Below are positions 43,418 through 52,294 of a DNA stretch of 64,000 nt, piece by piece. Under the pieces are notes generated by a model that searched no databases, had not been told where the DNA came from, and worked only from the letters and a program-made list of their open reading frames with translations. The stretch lies in NCBI GenBank assembly GCA_017419405.1, contig JAFOLH010000014.1, positions 186,001 through 250,000 on the forward strand, read 5' to 3'. Numbering within the stretch: the stretch's first letter is position 1; every line of letters begins with the position of its first letter. This DNA comes from Renibacterium sp. (GTDB lineage: Bacteria; Actinomycetota; Actinomycetes; Actinomycetales; Micrococcaceae). A program made the translations under genes and the position numbers.

Positions 43418-43524
43418 GATTAAGATCATGAGTGATCAAAGTGCCTTAAGCAAGCTTTGTCGGAACTTTTCCTTTCCGTCCGGTCGCCCGGAATGCCGAT
43501 TCGGCCGTGGACTAGGCTCGATGC

Positions 43525-44961
43525 ATGACTGAAGTTCGCTCCGCAGAAACCTTCGACGTGATCGTGATCGGCGCCGGTCCGGTCGGTGAAAATGTGGCCG
43601 ACCGGGTGGTCAAAGGCGGATTGTCCGCATTGCTGATCGAGTCCGAATTGGTGGGCGGCGAATGCTCCTACTGGGCCTGCATGCCCTCGAAGGCGTTGAT
43701 CCGCCCGGCGACGGCGTTGCGGGCTGCCCGTGACCTCGCGGGCTCCCGCGAGGCGATCAGCGGCGAACTGAATGTTGCCGCAGTGCTGCAGCGGCGGAAT
43801 TCCTTCGCCGCGAATTGGCAAGACCAGGGCCAAGCCGATTGGGTCAGCGCCGCGGGTATTGCCTTGATGCGCGGAAGAGCCTGGCTGACCGGACGGCTCA
43901 GCGTCGAAATCTCCGCACCGGACTCCGGCACCCATCTGGCCCAAGCCCGGCACGCGGTCGTGCTGGCCACCGGCTCGGTGCCGAATCTGCCGCCCATCGA
44001 CGGTTTGGCCGGCCTGGACTTCTGGGGCACCCGGGAGGCGACCAGCGCAGCGTCGATCCCGGAAAGCCTCGCGGTACTCGGCGGCGGCGTCGCCGGCACC
44101 GAGTTGGCCCAGATCTACAGCCGGCTGGGCGCCCGAGTCAGCCAGTTGGTACGCGGCGAGCTGCTTTCGAACCTTCCCGCTCCGGCCCGCGAATTGGTCC
44201 GCGATGCGCTGCGCGCGGACGGCGTCCAACTGCGGGAGCACACCAGCCCGCAACGCATTCGCCGGGACTCCGCCGGATTCCATCTCGAGCTCGACGGCGA
44301 GACCGTCGTCGCGGACCAGCTGCTGGTCGCCACCGGCCGGACCCCGGCGACCGGGGATGTGGGACTGGCCGAGCTCGGCCTGGACGGCCTGTTCTCGGAC
44401 CGGGGCAAGCTGATCACCGACCAGAGCGGCCGGGTTGCCGGAACCGATTGGCTGTACGCGGTCGGCGACGCTGCCGGCAAAGTCCTGCTGACCCATCAGG
44501 GAAAGTATGAAGCCCGGATCACCGGCGATGCGATTGCCGCGGCAGCCAAGGGCGGCTTCGGCGGAGCCGCCGAACCGTGGAGCAAGTTCGCCCAGACCGC
44601 CGACCAATACGCCGTGCCCAGCGTGATCTTCACCGATCCCGAGGTGGCCACCGTCGGCCGGAGCGCGACTCAGGCCGAAGCCGACGGCGTCGTGGTCGAT
44701 GAAGTCTCGTTGCCGATTGCGGTAGCCGGGTCCAGCCTTTACGCGGACGGTTACCGGGGCTGGGCGCAGCTGCTGATCGACCGCGACCGGCAGGTCCTCG
44801 TGGGGGCGACGTTCGTCGGCCCGGACGTCGCCGAGCTGCTCCATTCGGCGACCGTCGCGATCGTCGGCGAGGTGCCGCTGCATCGGCTTTGGCATGCTGT
44901 GCCGGCCTATCCGACCATCAGCGAAGTCTGGTTGCGGCTGCTGGAGAAGCTGGGCCTCTAG
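43525..44961 (+). CDS. FAD-dependent pyridine nucleotide-disulfide oxidoreductase
   Basis: 478 residues, class I flavoprotein disulfide reductase fold. FAD-binding GAGPVGENVADR is at the N-terminus; the redox pair is in GGECSYWACMPSK (Cys-x4-Cys). The NAD(P) Rossmann motif is LGGGVAGTELAQIYSRLG, with the second FAD contact LYAVGDAAG. The C-terminal dimer interface has HAVPAYPTISEVW, so the His-x4-Glu-like catalytic pair is altered to H...P..PTISE. The redox motif departs from the GGTCLNVGCIPSK of lipoamide dehydrogenase and mercuric reductase. The substrate is unknown. Confidence 0.85.
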   Translation: MTEVRSAETFDVIVIGAGPVGENVADRVVKGGLSALLIESELVGGECSYWACMPSKALIRPATALRAARDLAGSREAISGELNVAAVLQRRNSFAANWQDQGQADWVSAAGIALMRGRAWLTGRLSVEISAPDSGTHLAQARHAVVLATGSVPNLPPIDGLAGLDFWGTREATSAASIPESLAVLGGGVAGTELAQIYSRLGARVSQLVRGELLSNLPAPARELVRDALRADGVQLREHTSPQRIRRDSAGFHLELDGETVVADQLLVATGRTPATGDVGLAELGLDGLFSDRGKLITDQSGRVAGTDWLYAVGDAAGKVLLTHQGKYEARITGDAIAAAAKGGFGGAAEPWSKFAQTADQYAVPSVIFTDPEVATVGRSATQAEADGVVVDEVSLPIAVAGSSLYADGYRGWAQLLIDRDRQVLVGATFVGPDVAELLHSATVAIVGEVPLHRLWHAVPAYPTISEVWLRLLEKLGL

Positions 44962-45407
44962 GCGGAAAATCCGTCCTGCGCCAGATGCAGGATCGGGAAC
45001 GGATTGCCGTCCGGATCAGTCTCCGAACGGCCGGTCTGCCGGAAGCCCACCCTGCGGTAAAAGGTGCAAGCGCCAGGGTTCTGCTCGTTGACGTCGACCG
45101 CCAGCGGGCCCAGCCGTTCCGCCAGGAACTCGACCAGGGAACGGCCGATCCCCTGCCCGTGGGCTTGCGGGCTGACGAACAGCATTTCCATTTTCGTTCC
45201 GTCCAGGCCGGCGAAGCCGATCAGGGCGCCGCCGTCCGATTCAACTGCCCAGACCTGCAAGCCCGGCAGGTATTCGTTGCGGACCTTCGGCTCCCAGGCA
45301 TCGATCTGCTCAGCGCTGACGAAATCGTGGGTGCGCTCCACGGCATCCCGCCAGATCGCCGTCAACTCGGCGAAATCGGCATGCTTTGCTGGTCTGATCA
45401 CGGGCAT
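44958..45407 (-). CDS. GNAT-family N-acetyltransferase
   Basis: 149 residues from the ATG at 45407 (MPVIRPAKHADF). An ATG 14 codons upstream is possible but less likely because the GNAT fold starts with VIRPA. The acetyl-CoA loop is VSPQAHGQGIGRSLVEFL, followed by VDVNEQNPGACTFYRRVGF, both standard. It resembles small YafP/YjaB-like acetyltransferases. Substrate unknown. Its 3' end overlaps the convergent oxidoreductase gene by four bases. Confidence 0.85.
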   Translation of the reverse strand: MPVIRPAKHADFAELTAIWRDAVERTHDFVSAEQIDAWEPKVRNEYLPGLQVWAVESDGGALIGFAGLDGTKMEMLFVSPQAHGQGIGRSLVEFLAERLGPLAVDVNEQNPGACTFYRRVGFRQTGRSETDPDGNPFPILHLAQDGFSA

Positions 45408-45534
45408 ATTGCCATAGTACGATGCGCCGACGGCGGTTGGCACGGGCATCCCGAGCGGACTCGGCGGCCGAATTGCCGGCCTGAACCGCCGAAGCGGCGC
45501 CCGAGTCCGTCGCGGATGTCCGCATATTTCTATT

Positions 45535-45554
45535 TGAACTGACCGGTCAGTTCA
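45535..45554. promoter_or_regulatory. Perfect 20-bp palindrome, TetR-type operator
   Basis: TGAACTGACCGGTCAGTTCA is a perfect palindrome 43 bases upstream of the pseudo-ABC gene. The operon ends in a TetR gene, so autoregulation through this site is likely. ATATTTCTATTT just before it may belong to the promoter. Confidence 0.75.
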
Positions 45555-45597
45555 GTTAGAGTGGAGCAAGACATTGTTCCACTGGAAGGCCCCCACC

Positions 45598-46281
45598 GTG
45601 CTGATAGCGCAGCAACTCAGAGTCAAAGGCCGGCATTACGACCTCGTGCCGCCGACCTCGCTGCAGGCGTCGAGCGGCTCCTTGCTCCTCGTCGCCGGGG
45701 AATTGCAGCCGCAGCGCACCGCACTCGCCCTGACACTCAGCGCCCGGATGAAACCCAGCGATGGCAAGATCAGCTGGGACCGGAGCTCCAATCTGGGCCA
45801 TTTGCGCAGACGCAGTGCGTTGATCGACTCCCCCGGCGTCAATGAGCCGGAGCAGCATCTGAGCGTCAAAGACCTGGTCACCGAAGACCTGGCCCTGCTG
45901 CCGCGACGCTACCGCGGGATCCGGCGCGGTGCCGACTGGATCAAGGTGAACGCCTTTGAAGACATCGCCGACGTCTGGGTGGATGAAGTCCCGGCGGCGC
46001 GCCGGCTCGGGCTGCTCTGCGCTTTGGCACTGGCCAATCCGGAAGTCGATCTGCTGCTGGTCGATTCGCCGGACCGGCACTGTTCCGACCCCGCCGACTG
46101 GTTGCCGCAGCTGGAGGCCCTCGCCCAAGATCCAGGCCGGCCGTTGTGCATCCTGGCAACGGTCACCGCAGTCCCGGAACAGTGGACCGGAGCAGTCGTC
46201 CGCTTGGCCAATCCGACGCTGCCCGCCGCGGAGCCAGAAACCCGAGCATTAGAAGTCGAAGAATCGCAGGACAACTCATGA
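45598..46281 (+). CDS. Degenerate ABC-ATPase-like protein, operon partner of YhgE
   Basis: 227 residues. GTG start behind GGAAGG; a TTG start eight codons earlier is the alternative. The overall order resembles an ABC nucleotide-binding domain (beta strand, P-loop position, PSDGKISWD, then RRLGLLCALALANPEVDLLLVDSPDRH). However, the P-loop position reads VAGELQPQRTALALTL without the Gly-Lys-Ser/Thr, and the Walker B glutamate is replaced by Ser. ATP hydrolysis is therefore doubtful. The stop overlaps the YhgE start by four bases. It may be a non-hydrolysing regulatory subunit of YhgE. Confidence 0.7.
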   Translation: MLIAQQLRVKGRHYDLVPPTSLQASSGSLLLVAGELQPQRTALALTLSARMKPSDGKISWDRSSNLGHLRRRSALIDSPGVNEPEQHLSVKDLVTEDLALLPRRYRGIRRGADWIKVNAFEDIADVWVDEVPAARRLGLLCALALANPEVDLLLVDSPDRHCSDPADWLPQLEALAQDPGRPLCILATVTAVPEQWTGAVVRLANPTLPAAEPETRALEVEESQDNS

Positions 46282-48356
46282 CCGTTTTCCGCTTGGCCCT
46301 CTCCGAGCTCAAAAGGATGACCGGCGGGCGACTGCCGAAACTCACCATCCTGGCGATGACCCTGGTCCCGCTGCTCTACGGCGCGGTCTACCTGTATGCG
46401 AACTGGGATCCCTACGGAAACCTGAACCAGGTCACCGCGGCGATCGTGGTCGACGACCGCGGCACCACCACCTCGGACGGCAAGGAGCTCAAGGTCGGCG
46501 AGCAGGTCGCGCAGAACTTGGTCGACGGCAAGAAGTTCAATTGGGTGGTCGTCGATTCGGATCAGAAGGCCGATGCCGGCGTGGCCGACGGCAGCTATTC
46601 CTTCGCGCTGAAGATCCCGCAGGACTTCTCCGCGAACCTGGCCTCGCCGTCGAACTTCGATTCGGCCAAGCAGGCCATCCTCAAGGTCACCACGAACGAC
46701 GCCAACAACTACCTGCTCTCCACCATCGTGGACAAAGTGACTACCCAGGTGCACGCCTCGGTGGCCAAACAGGTCGGCGAAACCACCGCCAACCAGCTGC
46801 TCACCGGCTACGGCACGATTCATGCGCAGATCAGCAAAGCGGCCGACGGCGCGCAACAGCTCTCCGGCGGCGCCAACTCCCTGCGCGACGGCATTGCGCA
46901 GCTGCGCGACGGCGTCGTCCAACTGCATGCCGGGAGCACCGAGCTCGCCAACGGAGCCGGTCAGCTCGCCGAGGGGCAGGGCAAGCTCGCGGCCGGAGCC
47001 GAGCAACTCAGCGGCGGCGCCAACCAGCTCTCCAGCGGACTGGCCGAACTCAAAAACAAAACCTCCGGGCTGCCCGCCGCCACGCAACAACTCTCCGACG
47101 GCGCGGCCCAAGTAGCCGCCGGCAATGCCCAGCTCAACAGCAAAGTGCAGTCCGCCGTCGGCAGTCTCGCACAGCTGGACCAGGGCGCGACGCAAGCGGT
47201 CAAAGACCAGCTGGACGCGCTGCAGAACAACGGAGTCATCACTGCAGACCAGCGCCAGAAGATCGAGGCGGCACTGCAGAGCTCCGCGCTGAACACTGCG
47301 ATCAAGGACGCCAAAACCAAAATCACCACCGATGCCGCGGACGTGCAGCGGCTCGCGGACGGCTCGCAAGCGGTGGCCAACGGCGCAGCCACCCTGGCCG
47401 CGGCAACTCCGGCGCTGTCCGGCGCGATCGGCCAGGCGAACGACGGCGCAGCCCGGCTGGCCGCGGGAGCCGGCACCCTGGCCAGTTCGCAGCAGCAAGC
47501 GGTGGCCGGCGCCAACAAGCTCGCGGCAGGGGCCAGGTCCCTGGACGATGGCGCCGCCAAGCTCGACGACGGCTCCGCGAAACTCGCCGACGGCGCGAAC
47601 GCCCTGGCCGACGGCGCGAACACCCTGGCCACCCAGCTGTCCGCCGGGGTGAACCAGATTCCGAATCCGGACGAGGCCGCAAAAGCAAATGCCTCGAAGG
47701 TGATCGGCGATCCGATCGCGATCGATTCGCTCGCGCAGACCAAGGCGGCCAACTACGGCGCCGGCCTGGCCCCGTTCTTCCTGGTCCTGGCGCTGTGGGT
47801 GGGCGCCTTCATCCTGATGCAGACCATGCGGCCATTGACCCAGCGGGCGCTGGCCTCGAACGCGCCGGCCTGGAAGATCGCGATCGGCGGCTGGTTGCCG
47901 TTCCTGACCGTCTCGGTGGTGCAAGCGGTCGTGCTCTATTCGGTCGTCCACTTCGGCCTGGGCCTGGAACCCAGCTACCCGGGCTGGACCCTGGTGCTGT
48001 TGCTGCTGGCATCGATGGCATTCACCGCCCTGATCCAGGGCATCGTGGCGCTGCTCGGCTCCTCCGGCAAGTTCGTGGTGCTGATCCTGCTGGTGCTGCA
48101 ACTGGTCGCTTCAGGAGGCACATTCCCCTGGCAGACCACGCCGGAACCGCTGCACGCGCTGCATCAGATCCTGCCCATGGGGCACGTCGTCGACGGCATG
48201 CGGATCCTGATCTACGGTGCGGATCTGAGCCGGATCGTGCCGATTATCCTGGGCTTGGTGGGCTACACCCTGTTCGGCTTGCTGCTTTCCTACCTGGCGG
48301 CACGGAAACACAAGTTCTGGACCCTGAAGACGCTGCAGCCGGAGATCGCGGTATGA
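46278..48356 (+). CDS. YhgE/Pip-family membrane protein
   Basis: 692 residues from the ATG at 46278. One membrane segment near 22-42, then an extracellular region of about 440 residues, dominated by heptad-like repeats (LSGGANSLRDGIAQLRDG, ELANGAGQLAEGQGKL, LDDGSAKLADGANAL) that should form a long coiled coil. Five or so membrane segments of ABC-2 type follow in the C-terminal third. The family includes phage-infection protein Pip and the type VII-linked EsaA; transport of an envelope component is suspected. Overlaps join it to the upstream pseudo-ABC protein and the downstream TetR gene. Confidence 0.88.
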   Translation: MTVFRLALSELKRMTGGRLPKLTILAMTLVPLLYGAVYLYANWDPYGNLNQVTAAIVVDDRGTTTSDGKELKVGEQVAQNLVDGKKFNWVVVDSDQKADAGVADGSYSFALKIPQDFSANLASPSNFDSAKQAILKVTTNDANNYLLSTIVDKVTTQVHASVAKQVGETTANQLLTGYGTIHAQISKAADGAQQLSGGANSLRDGIAQLRDGVVQLHAGSTELANGAGQLAEGQGKLAAGAEQLSGGANQLSSGLAELKNKTSGLPAATQQLSDGAAQVAAGNAQLNSKVQSAVGSLAQLDQGATQAVKDQLDALQNNGVITADQRQKIEAALQSSALNTAIKDAKTKITTDAADVQRLADGSQAVANGAATLAAATPALSGAIGQANDGAARLAAGAGTLASSQQQAVAGANKLAAGARSLDDGAAKLDDGSAKLADGANALADGANTLATQLSAGVNQIPNPDEAAKANASKVIGDPIAIDSLAQTKAANYGAGLAPFFLVLALWVGAFILMQTMRPLTQRALASNAPAWKIAIGGWLPFLTVSVVQAVVLYSVVHFGLGLEPSYPGWTLVLLLLASMAFTALIQGIVALLGSSGKFVVLILLVLQLVASGGTFPWQTTPEPLHALHQILPMGHVVDGMRILIYGADLSRIVPIILGLVGYTLFGLLLSYLAARKHKFWTLKTLQPEIAV

Positions 48357-48967
48357 GCGGGGAGGCCAACACCATGAAGCGCCCGGAACGGACCATGATC
48401 ACCCGGCAAAAGCTGTTCGAGGCTTCCATGCAGCTGATCGGCGAGCGCGGCCCCGCCGAAGTCACCGTCGACGAAATCGCGGCCGCAGCCGGGGTGTCCA
48501 AAGGAACCGTGTACTACAACTTCGGCTCCAAGTCGGAGTTGATCGCCCAGCTGCTCGAATACGGCGTGCAGTTGCTCGAGGAACGGCTGGCTCCCGACGA
48601 GTCGCTGCCCTCGCTGCAGGCGCTGGAATCGGTACTGGGCAAAACCCTGGACTTCTTCTCGGAGTACCCGTCATTCACCCAGTTGCTGGTCTCCGAGATG
48701 TGGCGCACGCCCAGCGAATGGCGGGACACGCTCAGTTTGTTGCGCGAACGGCTGTTCAGCCTGGCCGGCCTGACCTTGGCCCGGGTTACCGCGGAACACG
48801 AGGTGCGCGACGATGTCGACCCGGAAATCATCGTCGGCATGACCCTGGGCGCCGCCCTGGTGATCGGTTTGGACCGGCAGGTCTTCCACCCGAACCGTCA
48901 CCGGGAGGATGGGGTTCGCGCCCTGATGACCGTGATGCACGGTTACCTCAAAGCGCCTTCGGCCTGA
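48353..48967 (+). CDS. TetR-family transcriptional regulator
   Basis: 204 residues from the ATG at 48353, overlapping the YhgE stop by four bases; the very long frame upstream is a shadow of YhgE. The helix-turn-helix is VTVDEIAAAAGVSKGTVYYNFGSK at about residues 38-61 (key turn GVSKGTVY). The C-terminal ligand domain is of the common TetR_C type. As last gene of the operon it most likely represses its own operon through the 20-bp palindrome at 45535-45554. Confidence 0.9.
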   Translation: MSGEANTMKRPERTMITRQKLFEASMQLIGERGPAEVTVDEIAAAAGVSKGTVYYNFGSKSELIAQLLEYGVQLLEERLAPDESLPSLQALESVLGKTLDFFSEYPSFTQLLVSEMWRTPSEWRDTLSLLRERLFSLAGLTLARVTAEHEVRDDVDPEIIVGMTLGAALVIGLDRQVFHPNRHREDGVRALMTVMHGYLKAPSA

Positions 48968-49007
48968 AGTCCGGCGCCCCGCGCACGCCAACCGCACCGG
49001 CCGGCTG

Positions 49008-49952
49008 CTAACGGCTGCCGGCGGGCACCGCCGGTTCGGCCGAAACCGGCTCCGCTGCAGTCGGTGGGATCGCCCGGGGCTTGCGGCCGAAGCGGATCAC
49101 CGCCGTCGCCACTCCGGCGAGCAGCAGGCCGCCGCCGACGAGTTCCGGAACGGTCGGTGCTTCATTGAGCACCAGCCAGGCCGAAGCGATGCCGATCACC
49201 GGAATGAGCAAGGTGAACGGTCCGACCACCGCGGACGAGTACTTGCCGAGCAGGTAGTTCCAGATGCCATAACCGACAATCGTGGAAATGAACGCGGTGT
49301 AGAGCGCCCCGAGCACCGCCGGCAGTGCGATGTGGCTCAAGGCGAAGCCGATCCGCTCGGGACCTTCGAGGAAGAACGAAAGCGCGAACATCGGCACCGG
49401 CACCACCGCCGCGGTCCAGACCACCAGGCTCAACCCCGAGGTCCCGACCTTGGAATCTTTCAGCACCTGCCGTGAGATGACATTGCCGATCGACCAGGAC
49501 AACGCCGCAGCCAGGCCCAGAATGAACGGCAGGATCGGGGCCACCTGGGCCCTGCCGACGCCGACCACCACCAGGCCGACGATGCCCAGACCGATGCCGA
49601 TCGATTGGCCCAGATTGGGCCGCTCCTTCACGAAGAGCATCGCGATGAGCACGGTCAGCAGCACTTGCGCTTGCAGCACCAAGGGCGCCAATCCGGTCGG
49701 CAGGCCCAAATGCATGGCCAAATACATCAGGCCGAATTGCCCGGCGTTGACCGCCATCCCCAAGGCCACGACCACCCGCCAGCCCACTTTGGGCGGTTTG
49801 ACGAAGAAAATCAACGGGAAAATCACCAGGAGGAAGCGCAAGGCCACGGATAGCATCGGCGGGATGGATTGCAAGGTGGCATTGATCGCCAGGAAATTGA
49901 CGCCCCAGATCAGGGCGACAAGTACGGCGAGGAGGGCATGCTTCGGCTTCAT
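49008..49952 (-). CDS. EamA/DMT-family transporter
   Basis: 314 residues from the ATG at 49952 (MKPKHALLAVLVALIWGVNF). Ten membrane segments in two EamA repeats of five, with the second repeat starting near residue 150 (FILGLAAALSWSIGNVISR). The Pro/Ala-rich C-terminal tail is cytoplasmic. Family members export amino acids and metabolites. It is divergent from a LysR gene 72 bases away, the arrangement of many amino-acid exporters and their activators, so export of an amino acid is a reasonable guess. Confidence 0.88.
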   Translation of the reverse strand: MKPKHALLAVLVALIWGVNFLAINATLQSIPPMLSVALRFLLVIFPLIFFVKPPKVGWRVVVALGMAVNAGQFGLMYLAMHLGLPTGLAPLVLQAQVLLTVLIAMLFVKERPNLGQSIGIGLGIVGLVVVGVGRAQVAPILPFILGLAAALSWSIGNVISRQVLKDSKVGTSGLSLVVWTAAVVPVPMFALSFFLEGPERIGFALSHIALPAVLGALYTAFISTIVGYGIWNYLLGKYSSAVVGPFTLLIPVIGIASAWLVLNEAPTVPELVGGGLLLAGVATAVIRFGRKPRAIPPTAAEPVSAEPAVPAGSR

Positions 49953-50024
49953 GATTCCACTGTGGCAGCAAAGTCGTTTAAGTAAAAGAAAATCTTTCGG
50001 CGCTTGACGATGTACCATTGCTTC

Positions 50025-50921
50025 ATGATTGATGTCACGGCAGTCCGCGCCCTGGTGGCCGTCGAACAAAGCGGCTCGGTGGTCAAAGCAGCCGAATCCA
50101 TGGGTTACAGCCCTTCTGCGATTTCGCAGCAGATCAAAAAGTTGGAAAAGCAGTCCGGCGTCGCGCTCCTGGAACGCTACGGTCGCGGAGTGCTGCTGAC
50201 CGAACGCGGCAAGACCTTGGCCGAACGCGGCCGGCAGATCCTCGACGACGTCGAACTCCTCGAATCCACGCTCTTGGCCGATCCGAAGAAACCGGAGGGC
50301 ACTTTACGGGTCGCCACGTTTTCCACCGCCAGCCGCGGCCTGGTGGCGCCGATCCTGAAAAAATTGGACGGCAGCGGCATCCGGCTCTCGATCATCGGCG
50401 AAGATCCGCGCGAAGCCGTGGACCGGGTTGCCACCGGGCAGGCTGATCTTGCCGTCGTGCACGACTGGCAATCCGTGCCGCTGGCCATTCCGGACCACCT
50501 GGAAGTCGAAAACCTCTGCCTGGACGACGCCGACGTCCTGGTCAACTCGGGGCATCGGCTGGCCGGCGCCGCCGAGGTCTTCCGGCGCGATCTGCTCGAG
50601 GAGGCCTGGATCAGCACACCTGCCGGCGCCATTTGCAGCGAAGCATTGATGCAGGTTTTCGCAGACCTGGGGCGGGTGCCCAACGTCCGGGCCTACGACC
50701 CGGATTTCTCCACCCATCTTGAATTCGTCTCGCTCGGCGTGGCGATAGCCCTGGTGCCGCAGCTCGGCCGGCCGACACTGCCGGAGAACGTGATCCCGAT
50801 TTCAATCTCGGACATGTGCAACCAGCGCCAAGTGCAAATCGTCTACCGCAAGACCATGGCCGCCAGCCCGGCGATCCGGCACGTGGTGGAACTGCTGCAC
50901 CACGCCGCGGAAAAGGTCTAA
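50025..50921 (+). CDS. LysR-family transcriptional regulator
   Basis: 298 residues from the ATG at 50025 (MIDVTAVRALVAVEQSGS). The winged helix at 1-60 includes SVVKAAESMGYSPSAISQQIKKLEKQ, followed by a linker helix and a two-lobe effector domain (TLRVATFSTASRGLVAPIL). It is divergently transcribed from the EamA exporter and presumably activates it when the effector accumulates. The ATG chosen is seven codons inside the longest frame, which otherwise would start in the promoter. Confidence 0.88.
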   Translation: MIDVTAVRALVAVEQSGSVVKAAESMGYSPSAISQQIKKLEKQSGVALLERYGRGVLLTERGKTLAERGRQILDDVELLESTLLADPKKPEGTLRVATFSTASRGLVAPILKKLDGSGIRLSIIGEDPREAVDRVATGQADLAVVHDWQSVPLAIPDHLEVENLCLDDADVLVNSGHRLAGAAEVFRRDLLEEAWISTPAGAICSEALMQVFADLGRVPNVRAYDPDFSTHLEFVSLGVAIALVPQLGRPTLPENVIPISISDMCNQRQVQIVYRKTMAASPAIRHVVELLHHAAEKV

Positions 50922-50947
50922 GCACACCCCGCAGCCCGACCCCGGGG

Positions 50948-51475
50948 CTAGCGCGGAACGACGAAGTCGGTCAGCCTGGCGTCTTGGCCGTCCAGCTCGG
51001 CCCAGGTCGACGAATGCTCCAGGACCGCGAAGGCCGACGTCGGGAACCGCTCCGCCAAGTCCAGGTAGGCCTCCTGGTCCGAATCCCGGGAGGCCAGACG
51101 CAATGCCACATCCTGCACCGTCGGGAAATGCGAAATCAGCAGCAGCGAAGTCACGGCTTCCGGGACGTGGTTGATCATCGCGAGCATCCGCGCCGCACCG
51201 CCGTCGTACAAATCGTCTTCGAGCTTCGGCGTGGGAGCCAAGTCGCCGAGTTCCTGGCAGACCCAGGTGCAGGTCTGCCGGGTGCGCAATGCCGAGGAAC
51301 AGAGGATGAAGTCCGGGACCACGCCGTGCTGCAGCATCCAGCGGCCGGCCAAGGGCGCCTCGCGGTGGCCGCGGGCGGCCAACGGCCTTTCATGATCGGC
51401 CACGCCCCGCGGATAATCCGCTTTGGCATGGCGCATCAAGACCAACCGTTTGAGCTGATGAGTGCCGGAAACCAT
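50948..51475 (-). CDS. SixA-like histidine phosphatase
   Basis: 175 residues, histidine phosphatase branch 1. The phosphate loop is LVLMRHAKADYP with Arg15 and His16; the second catalytic His is in LLLISHFPTVQD. The length matches SixA-type phosphohistidine phosphatases, though members also act on small phosphate esters. Substrate not assigned. It lies 15 bases downstream of the winged-helix gene and may be co-transcribed with it. Confidence 0.85.
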   Translation of the reverse strand: MVSGTHQLKRLVLMRHAKADYPRGVADHERPLAARGHREAPLAGRWMLQHGVVPDFILCSSALRTRQTCTWVCQELGDLAPTPKLEDDLYDGGAARMLAMINHVPEAVTSLLLISHFPTVQDVALRLASRDSDQEAYLDLAERFPTSAFAVLEHSSTWAELDGQDARLTDFVVPR

Positions 51476-51490
51476 CCAGCCAGTCTATGG

Positions 51491-52294
51491 CTAGATCGAG
51501 TACTCCGGCGCGGCCCAGACAGTCACTTCGGGGTGCTCGTAGAAGCGGTAGCCCTCGCCGCGAACCGTGCGGACGGTATTCGCCAATCGCCCCAGCTTGG
51601 AACGGAGCCTACGGATGTGCACGTCGATGGTCCGTTCGTTCGGCACCTCTTCGGCATTGCGCCACAACCCGTCGAGCAATTCGTCGCGGCCTACCGTCCG
51701 GGTGCCGTTTTCCACCAGGTAGTTGAGCAGTTCGAATTCTTTGAAGGTCAGATTCAAGGTGTCGCCGTCCAAGTGGACTTCGCGCCGGGCCAGATCGATC
51801 AGCACACCGGCCGGGCGGGATTCCTGGGTCGGCAACGGGCGCGGCTCGTTGCGCTGCCGGGGGGCGACGGTCGGATCACCGAACGTGGACCGCACCACAT
51901 CCAAGGCAGAACCGGGCGCGTCGGCCGGGGCGATCGCCACCGCCGCGTAGCTCTGCGCTTGCGGCACCAGCGACTGGGCGTAGGCCCGGATGTCTTGGGC
52001 GAGCTTCGCCAACGAAGTCCCGTTGGCCGCGGCCGCTTCCTCGTCGATGCCCAGGTAGAGCACGAAACCGTGCGCGACATTGTCTTGGCCAACCCCGCGA
52101 ACAGCCTGATCCGCACCCGCCACGAGCGGCGTCGGCGCAGTCATCGGCTGCGTCTGCGGCACCGAGCGCAGCGTCCCGGCCGGCTGATAGCCGTGGCCGG
52201 CGGGGCCGCTCTGTCCGAAGGGCGAAATTCCGGTGCGGGAAACTTTATTGGCGTTGCGAACGGAGATGTGCACGTATCCGGGTGCAATTGACAT
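51491..52294 (-). CDS. Winged-helix DNA-binding protein without receiver domain
   Basis: 267 residues from the ATG at 52294 (GAGGTCAG upstream). The first part (MSIAPGYVHISVRNANKVSRT) and a Pro/Gly-rich linker are followed by a compact domain (GFVLYLGIDEEAAAANGTSLAKLAQDIRAYAQSL, here quoted in part) of unknown function. The C-terminal OmpR/PhoB winged helix reads LTFKEFELLNYLVENGTRTV, VPNERTIDVHIRRLRSKLG and TVRGEGYRFYEH. No phospho-acceptor Asp pocket exists, so it cannot be a classical response regulator. It may sense a ligand through the middle domain. A 0.7-kb non-coding region precedes it. Confidence 0.82.
   Translation of the reverse strand: MSIAPGYVHISVRNANKVSRTGISPFGQSGPAGHGYQPAGTLRSVPQTQPMTAPTPLVAGADQAVRGVGQDNVAHGFVLYLGIDEEAAAANGTSLAKLAQDIRAYAQSLVPQAQSYAAVAIAPADAPGSALDVVRSTFGDPTVAPRQRNEPRPLPTQESRPAGVLIDLARREVHLDGDTLNLTFKEFELLNYLVENGTRTVGRDELLDGLWRNAEEVPNERTIDVHIRRLRSKLGRLANTVRTVRGEGYRFYEHPEVTVWAAPEYSI

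Noticed and set aside
46857-47640. Tandem repeats in the DNA of the YhgE gene
   Set aside because: They reflect the heptad-like coiled-coil repeats of the protein and not a separate repeat element or CRISPR.
46541-48352. Very long frame reading into the TetR gene
   Set aside because: It is an out-of-frame shadow of YhgE made possible by its repetitive GC-rich codons; only the part from 48353 is TetR.
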